In this document: positions 59,208-64,000 of the stretch, piece after piece
How positions within the stretch are numbered: position 1 is the first letter of the stretch
Layout: each line of letters opens with the position of its first letter
NCBI GenBank assembly: GCA_964564655.1
Contig: CAZMBO010000001.1
Coordinates: 9,996-73,995, forward strand
DNA: 64,000 nt
Direction: 5' to 3'
DNA from: UBA8687 sp964564655
Lineage (GTDB): Bacteria; Nitrospinota; Nitrospinia; Nitrospinales; VA-1
The notes under the pieces: model-generated
Told to the model about the DNA's origin: nothing
The model's input: the letters and a program-made list of their open reading frames with translations, nothing else
Databases searched by the model: none
Program-made: the position numbers and the translations under genes

Positions 59208-59759
59208 ATGTTGGAAAATCAGATAGGAAAGCGATACGCGGAAGCATTGTCGGGGAATATTGGCGATGATTCTCAACTAGGTGTTGCGCTAAAAAACCTG
59301 AAAGATTTTGGCGAAGTGATGAAAACAGAAAACCAGTTACTGCGTTTTTTTGAGCATCCTTCGATTTCTACGGAAAAGAAAAGAAATGTTGTTGAGGGTC
59401 TTTGTAGTCGTTTGGAGATAGGGGATAAGATTAGCAATTTACTTCTTTTGCTTAACGAACGCGGAAAAATAGTTTTTCTCGAAAAAATTATTGAATATTT
59501 TGAACAAGTGGTTGATCGGCGACTGAATCAAATAAGGGTGCATGTTACCTCAGCACATTCTTTGACAGATGCAAATGTTGACCGCTTGAAAATTGCTTTG
59601 AATAAAATTTTAGAAAAAACCATATTGATTGATACCGAAGTGGATGAGTCTCTAATTGGTGGTGTGATTCTACGCATCGGAGACCAAGTTGCGGATGATA
59701 CGATTCGCAATCGCTTGAGGATCTTGAAACAAACAATAGAGAAAGAGGAGGTAGCTTAA
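59208..59759 (+). CDS. atpH: ATP synthase subunit delta
   Basis: 183 residues. Joins F1 to the b stalk. IGKRYAEALSGNIGDDSQLG at the N-terminus and the conserved C-terminal DESLIGGVILRIGDQVADDT are clear. Its stop is directly followed by the GTG of atpA. Confidence 0.95.
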   Translation: MLENQIGKRYAEALSGNIGDDSQLGVALKNLKDFGEVMKTENQLLRFFEHPSISTEKKRNVVEGLCSRLEIGDKISNLLLLLNERGKIVFLEKIIEYFEQVVDRRLNQIRVHVTSAHSLTDANVDRLKIALNKILEKTILIDTEVDESLIGGVILRIGDQVADDTIRNRLRILKQTIEKEEVA

Positions 59760-61268
59760 GTGAATTTACGAGCCGATGAAATTAGCTCCCTGATTCAAAA
59801 ACAGATAGAGGGATTTGAGGAAGGGATCGAGCTCAAGGAAACTGGCCGTGTGATTTCGGTAGGTGATGGAATCGCCCGTATTTACGGCTTAGGAGAAGCC
59901 ATGGCCGGTGAACTTTTGGAATTCCCTGGTGGACTGTCTGGGATGGTGCTGAACCTTGAAGAAGATAATGTTGGGGCTGTCCTTTTGGGGCGTGACGATA
60001 ATATCAAGGAAGGCGATGAGGTAAAACGAACTGGCCGAATTATGGAAGTACCCATAGGGCCTGAGATGATAGGTCGAGTTGTTGATGGTTTAGGTCAGCC
60101 TATCGATGGAAAGGGACCGATTAAAACGGAAAAGTTTGGTCCTATTGAAAGAATCGCCCCAGGTGTTATTGATCGAAAATCTGTGCATGAACCCATGCAG
60201 ACCGGGATTAAGTCCATTGATGGAATGATTCCTATTGGGCGCGGACAGCGGGAATTGATCATTGGTGATCGTCAAACAGGAAAAACCGCAGTTGCGATTG
60301 ATGCTATCATCAATCAAAAGGGACAAAACATGTTCTGCATTTATGTGGCTGTTGGTCAAAAACGGTCCACTGTGGCACAGGTAGTGAAAACCCTTGAGCA
60401 GTATGATGCGATGAAATACACAATTGTTGTTTCCGCATCAGCTAGTGACCCGGCGCCTATGCAGTTTATCGCTCCCTATGCGGGGTGTGCCATGGGTGAA
60501 TATTTCCGTGATAATGGACAGCATTGCTTGATTGTTTATGATGATCTTTCTAAGCAAGCGGCAGCATACAGACAGTTGTCTCTCTTATTAAGGCGACCTC
60601 CCGGGCGTGAAGCTTACCCCGGTGATGTTTTCTTCCTGCACTCTAGATTGCTTGAGCGGTCAGCAAAAGTCAGTGATGAATTAGGAGCAGGGTCTATGAC
60701 AGCCCTACCAATCATTGAAACTCAGGCGGGTGACGTTTCTGCATATATTCCCACTAATGTTATCTCAATTACCGACGGGCAGATTTTTCTTGAAACAGAT
60801 CTGTTTTATTCTGGGGTGCGCCCTGCTATTAACGTTGGTCTTTCAGTATCTCGTGTTGGTGGTTCTGCACAAATCAAAGGTATGAAACAGGTCGCAGGAC
60901 AACTGCGGTTAGATCTTGCTCAGTATCGAGAAATGGCAGCTTTTGCGCAGTTTGGTAGTGACCTTGATGCTGCCACTCAGGCACAACTTCACCGAGGTGA
61001 ACGCCTTGTTGAATTACTTAAGCAGCCTCAGTACAAACCTTTGAGCGTTGTCCAGCAAATCATCTCTATCTTTACTGGGGTAAGGGGTCTCGTTGATGAT
61101 ATCCCTGTAGCCGACATCCAAAAGTTTGAAAGTGGTCTCATAAACTTTATTGAGGATAAACACCAGAGCCTAGTTGAAAAAATTGATGCCGCTAAGAAGT
61201 TAGATGATGATTCAGAGGCCCAACTGAAGGCAGCTATCGAAGAATTTAAAGGCTTGTTTCAAAGTTAG
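59760..61268 (+). CDS. atpA: ATP synthase subunit alpha
   Basis: 502 residues, normal length, GTG start abutting atpH with GAGGAG in the end of that gene. Non-catalytic nucleotide site P-loop GDRQTGKTA, the arginine finger region VGLSVSRVGGSAQ, and YDDLSKQAAAYRQLSLLLRR PPGR are typical. Complete. Confidence 0.98.
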   Translation: MNLRADEISSLIQKQIEGFEEGIELKETGRVISVGDGIARIYGLGEAMAGELLEFPGGLSGMVLNLEEDNVGAVLLGRDDNIKEGDEVKRTGRIMEVPIGPEMIGRVVDGLGQPIDGKGPIKTEKFGPIERIAPGVIDRKSVHEPMQTGIKSIDGMIPIGRGQRELIIGDRQTGKTAVAIDAIINQKGQNMFCIYVAVGQKRSTVAQVVKTLEQYDAMKYTIVVSASASDPAPMQFIAPYAGCAMGEYFRDNGQHCLIVYDDLSKQAAAYRQLSLLLRRPPGREAYPGDVFFLHSRLLERSAKVSDELGAGSMTALPIIETQAGDVSAYIPTNVISITDGQIFLETDLFYSGVRPAINVGLSVSRVGGSAQIKGMKQVAGQLRLDLAQYREMAAFAQFGSDLDAATQAQLHRGERLVELLKQPQYKPLSVVQQIISIFTGVRGLVDDIPVADIQKFESGLINFIEDKHQSLVEKIDAAKKLDDDSEAQLKAAIEEFKGLFQS

Positions 61269-61271
61269 AGT

Positions 61272-62138
61272 ATGGCTAATTTAAAAGAAATAAAAAGACG
61301 CATTCAGAGCGTAAAAAATACACAGCAGATTACTAAGGCTATGAAACTGGTTGCTGCGTCCAAACTTCGAAAGGCCCAGCAAGCTATTTTAGAAGCTCGT
61401 CCTTATGCAATAAAAATGATGGAGGTTCTTAATCATTTGGCTGCACGTTGTAATAGTGATTTGCACCCTCTGTTAGATGTACGCGAAGGAAAACGGCATC
61501 TGCTCCTCATTATCACTTCAGATAAAGGCCTGTGTGGAGGTTTTAACGGAGCAATTATTCGCAAGACAGCACAATACCTGAAAGATAATGACGAGAATGA
61601 AAACTCCCTGATAGTTGCCGGTAAAAAGGGGAACGATATTTTTGGTAATCGCCCTGTAACTATTACTGAGGAACTTATTGGTTGGACTAAAGACTTCGAT
61701 CATCTAAAGGCACAGGCCATTGGCGAAAAATTAGCCACAATGTTTTCAGAGAATAAGATCGACAAGGTTTCCATGATTTATAACGAATTTAAATCTGTTA
61801 TGCAGCAGGAAGTTATTGTCGAACAACTTTTGCCTGTTGTGCCAGAAAAATTGGAGCAGAGCAAAGATTCTTATTCTGTTGATTATATCTACGAACCGGA
61901 CGAAGAATCGATCCTTAATGAAATGCTGAAACGCTATATGACGGTTGAGGTTTATCGTGCATTTTTAGAGTCCAGTGCTAGTGAACACGGTGCCAGGATG
62001 ACAGCGATGGATGCAGCTAGCCGAAATGCAGGAGAGATGATCGATGGTTTGACATTGACTTACAATAAAGCTCGACAGGCATATATAACTAAAGAATTAA
62101 TAGAAATAGTAAATGGCGCTGAGGCCCTGAAAGGCTGA
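61272..62138 (+). CDS. atpG: ATP synthase subunit gamma
   Basis: 288 residues. Central rotor shaft: MANLKEIKRRIQSVKNTQQI at the N-terminus, SDKGLCGGFNGAI in the middle and ASSEHGARMTAMDAASRNAG with NKARQAYITKELIEIVNGA at the C-terminus. Three bases behind atpA. Confidence 0.97.
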   Translation: MANLKEIKRRIQSVKNTQQITKAMKLVAASKLRKAQQAILEARPYAIKMMEVLNHLAARCNSDLHPLLDVREGKRHLLLIITSDKGLCGGFNGAIIRKTAQYLKDNDENENSLIVAGKKGNDIFGNRPVTITEELIGWTKDFDHLKAQAIGEKLATMFSENKIDKVSMIYNEFKSVMQQEVIVEQLLPVVPEKLEQSKDSYSVDYIYEPDEESILNEMLKRYMTVEVYRAFLESSASEHGARMTAMDAASRNAGEMIDGLTLTYNKARQAYITKELIEIVNGAEALKG

Positions 62139-62173
62139 CGGCGGTAAAGATACTGAAATTTGTGGAGGATTAA

Positions 62174-63589
62174 ATGAACAAAGGAAAGATCATTCAGGTC
62201 ATGGGACCCGTGGTCGATGTGAGTTTTGAAGACGGTGTTTTGCCAGCTCTTTATAACGCAATCCACGTTGAACGTGTTGGCGAAAAGGGAGAAAAAGAAA
62301 CCTTGGTTTGTGAGGTAGCAATACATCTTGGCGATAATGCAGTTCGTTCCGTAGCCATGCATCCAACCGATGGCTTGGTTCGTGGGATGGAAGCGATAGA
62401 TACTGGTGCTCCTATCAGTGTTCCAGTAGGAGAAGAAGTGCTCGGGCGGATTCTTAATGTCGTTGGTGATCCAGTTGATCAAAAACCTCCTGTCGAATCA
62501 AAGGCGAAGTGGAGTATTCACCGGGATGCTCCCGAATTCAAAGAGCAAGATACTAAGATGGAAATGCTTGAGACCGGCATTAAAGTTATTGATTTGCTCG
62601 AACCTTACCTGAAGGGTGGAAAAACTGGGCTATTTGGTGGAGCGGGTGTTGGTAAGACCGTATTGATCATGGAATTGATCCGTAATATAGGCGCGGAACA
62701 TGGAGGATACTCTGTATTCGCAGGTGTGGGTGAGCGAACTCGCGAAGGAAATGATCTTTACCACGAAATGATAGAGTCCAATGTAATTGATAAAACCGCT
62801 CTGATTTACGGCCAGATGACCGAACCTCCTGGTGCGCGAATGCGAGTGGGTCTTACCGGTCTGACTTGTGCTGAATACTTTCGTGATGAAGGTGGTAAGG
62901 ACGTTCTATTATTTATCGATAATGTATTCCGTTTTTCTCAAGCAGGCTCTGAAGTATCTGCACTGTTAGGTCGTATCCCATCTGCGGTGGGCTACCAGCC
63001 TACATTGGCAACGGAAATGGGTAATATGCAGGAACGTATTACATCGACAAAGAAAGGATCAATCACATCAGTTCAGGCGATTTATGTTCCAGCAGATGAC
63101 TTAACAGACCCAGCACCTGCAACTACGTTTTCACATCTTGATGCTACCACCGTATTGAATCGACGCATCTCTGAATTAGGAATTTATCCTGCAGTTGATC
63201 CATTAGATTCGACTTCTCGAATACTTGACCCTGAGGTTCTGGGAGAGGAACACTATAATACTGCTCGTGGAGTTCAACGTGTTCTGCAACGTTATAAAGA
63301 TTTACAGGATATTATTGCTATTCTCGGTATGGATGAACTCTCGGAAGAAGACAAGCTGGCAGTTGCGCGTGCACGAAAAATTCAAAAGTATCTTTCGCAA
63401 CCGTTTTTTGTGGCGGAAGTCTTTACCGGATCTCCAGGAAAATATGTCAAAGTCCAGGATACTATCGAAGGGTTTAAAGCTATTCTCGAAGGTCACGGCG
63501 ATAATATCTCTGAGCAAGCATTCTATATGGTGGGAACCCTGGATGAGGTTCACGCAAAACAGAAAGAATTAGATAAAAAGTCCGCATGA
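62174..63589 (+). CDS. atpD: ATP synthase subunit beta
   Basis: 471 residues. Catalytic subunit with P-loop GGAGVGKTVL, GERTREGNDLYHEM (catalytic Glu region), LFIDNVFRFSQAGSEVSALLGR and the DELSEEDKL motif near the C-terminus. GGAGG lies before the ATG. Complete. Confidence 0.98.
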   Translation: MNKGKIIQVMGPVVDVSFEDGVLPALYNAIHVERVGEKGEKETLVCEVAIHLGDNAVRSVAMHPTDGLVRGMEAIDTGAPISVPVGEEVLGRILNVVGDPVDQKPPVESKAKWSIHRDAPEFKEQDTKMEMLETGIKVIDLLEPYLKGGKTGLFGGAGVGKTVLIMELIRNIGAEHGGYSVFAGVGERTREGNDLYHEMIESNVIDKTALIYGQMTEPPGARMRVGLTGLTCAEYFRDEGGKDVLLFIDNVFRFSQAGSEVSALLGRIPSAVGYQPTLATEMGNMQERITSTKKGSITSVQAIYVPADDLTDPAPATTFSHLDATTVLNRRISELGIYPAVDPLDSTSRILDPEVLGEEHYNTARGVQRVLQRYKDLQDIIAILGMDELSEEDKLAVARARKIQKYLSQPFFVAEVFTGSPGKYVKVQDTIEGFKAILEGHGDNISEQAFYMVGTLDEVHAKQKELDKKSA

Positions 63590-63993
63590 GCCAGAAATTA
63601 ACACTTAGCGTTGTAACCCCTGAAAAACAATTAGTGTCAGAGGAAGTAGATCAGGTTAATGCGCCTGGTTCTGAGGGTGACTTTGGTGTGCTTTATGATC
63701 ACGCGCCTATTCTGACTAACCTCAGGGCAGGGCAACTATCCTACGAAAATGATGGAGAGTCTACAGCTCTTGTCATCAGCGGGGGATATCTGGAGGTGAC
63801 TGATAATCGCGTCACGATACTGGCTGAATCCGGAGAGTTTCTGCATGAAATTGACCGTGAAAGGGCAGAGCGTGCTCGTTCACAAGCTGAAGAGAAGTTA
63901 AGTAACCCTGACCTTTCGGAAGAAGAATTTTCTGAAACACAGAAAAAACTTTTCCGAGCTATAGCCCGCCTCGAAAACTCAGAAAATAATTAA
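63586..63993 (+). CDS. atpC: ATP synthase subunit epsilon
   Basis: 135 residues. Beta sandwich (LSVVTPEKQLVSEEVDQVNA, GSEGDFGVLYDHAPILTNLR) followed by the two-helix C-terminus (RERAERARSQAEEKLSNPDL) that inhibits ATP hydrolysis. ATGA overlap with atpD. Completes the operon. Confidence 0.96.
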   Translation: MSQKLTLSVVTPEKQLVSEEVDQVNAPGSEGDFGVLYDHAPILTNLRAGQLSYENDGESTALVISGGYLEVTDNRVTILAESGEFLHEIDRERAERARSQAEEKLSNPDLSEEEFSETQKKLFRAIARLENSENN

Positions 63994-64000
63994 GGTTACC

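Noticed and set aside
1..64000. tRNA, rRNA, CRISPR array, insertion sequence or prophage
   Set aside because: Intergenic stretches were read for cloverleaf-like elements, spaced repeats and transposase genes; none was convincing. The only recombinase is XerC.

Overview
The window looks like part of a bacterial chromosome, probably a scaffolded draft assembly, because two runs of exactly 100 N occur at 24853-24952 and 51472-51571. Base composition is low to moderate GC. Genes are densely packed and many start with TTG or GTG. The most telling genes are the two subunits of an ATP-citrate lyase (14132-18140), the key enzyme of the reductive TCA cycle, so the organism is probably an autotroph. 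With the cytochrome c peroxidase, the ferredoxins and the general gene content, this fits a Nitrospinota (Nitrospina-like marine nitrite oxidiser) or a related lineage. That placement is an inference: no rRNA, nitrite oxidoreductase or other decisive marker lies in the window.

Layout. 1-9888 is a run of minus-strand housekeeping genes: ilvD (cut by the window edge), a B12-binding radical SAM protein, mutM, grpE, hrcA, then argB, hslU, hslV and xerC as one compact operon (transcribed xerC to argB). 10040-13789 holds small envelope and hypothetical genes, including an unlisted 57-residue membrane protein and a TPR protein fused to a trypsin-like domain that has lost its catalytic serine. 14132-19916 is the ATP-citrate lyase pair, an unknown gene and a secreted dienelactone hydrolase. 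Two different perfect 19-bp palindromes lie upstream of aclB and upstream of the unknown gene. 19993-24430 holds a polyprenyl diphosphate synthase, a glycosyltransferase, a HEAT-repeat protein, birA and a tiny lipoprotein.

24768-26712 is a small accessory-looking module: a TPR-like protein, an unusual radical SAM protein and a 60-residue protein, with hairpins in front of the first and last genes. 26986-32120 joins an XRE-type regulator to an envelope cluster (unknown membrane protein, class A penicillin-binding protein, SPOR-domain protein). 32324-35850 encodes a heterodimeric ABC exporter with one degenerate ATP site. 35858-40615 (minus) is a sulfur-assimilation cluster: threonine synthase, a MoaD/ThiS-like sulfur carrier whose di-glycine is masked by two extra residues, a MoeB/ThiF activating enzyme, a CysM-like synthase, a thioredoxin-like ferredoxin, and upstream a cysK with a frameshifted 3' end.

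41104-51083 holds a MoxR ATPase / TPR-metallopeptidase / DUF4175 operon, a slipin, a histidine-rich membrane protein, a parvulin, msrA and a di-haem peroxidase. 51121-56444 (minus) is the conserved holB - ricT-like - metG - tatD order; tatD is fused to a radical SAM domain and interrupted by the second gap, beyond which lies a DUF423 fragment. 56802-63993 is a di-cluster ferredoxin followed by a complete F1Fo ATP synthase operon (atpI/Z-B-E-F-H-A-G-D-C). I found no tRNA, rRNA, CRISPR array, insertion sequence or prophage.
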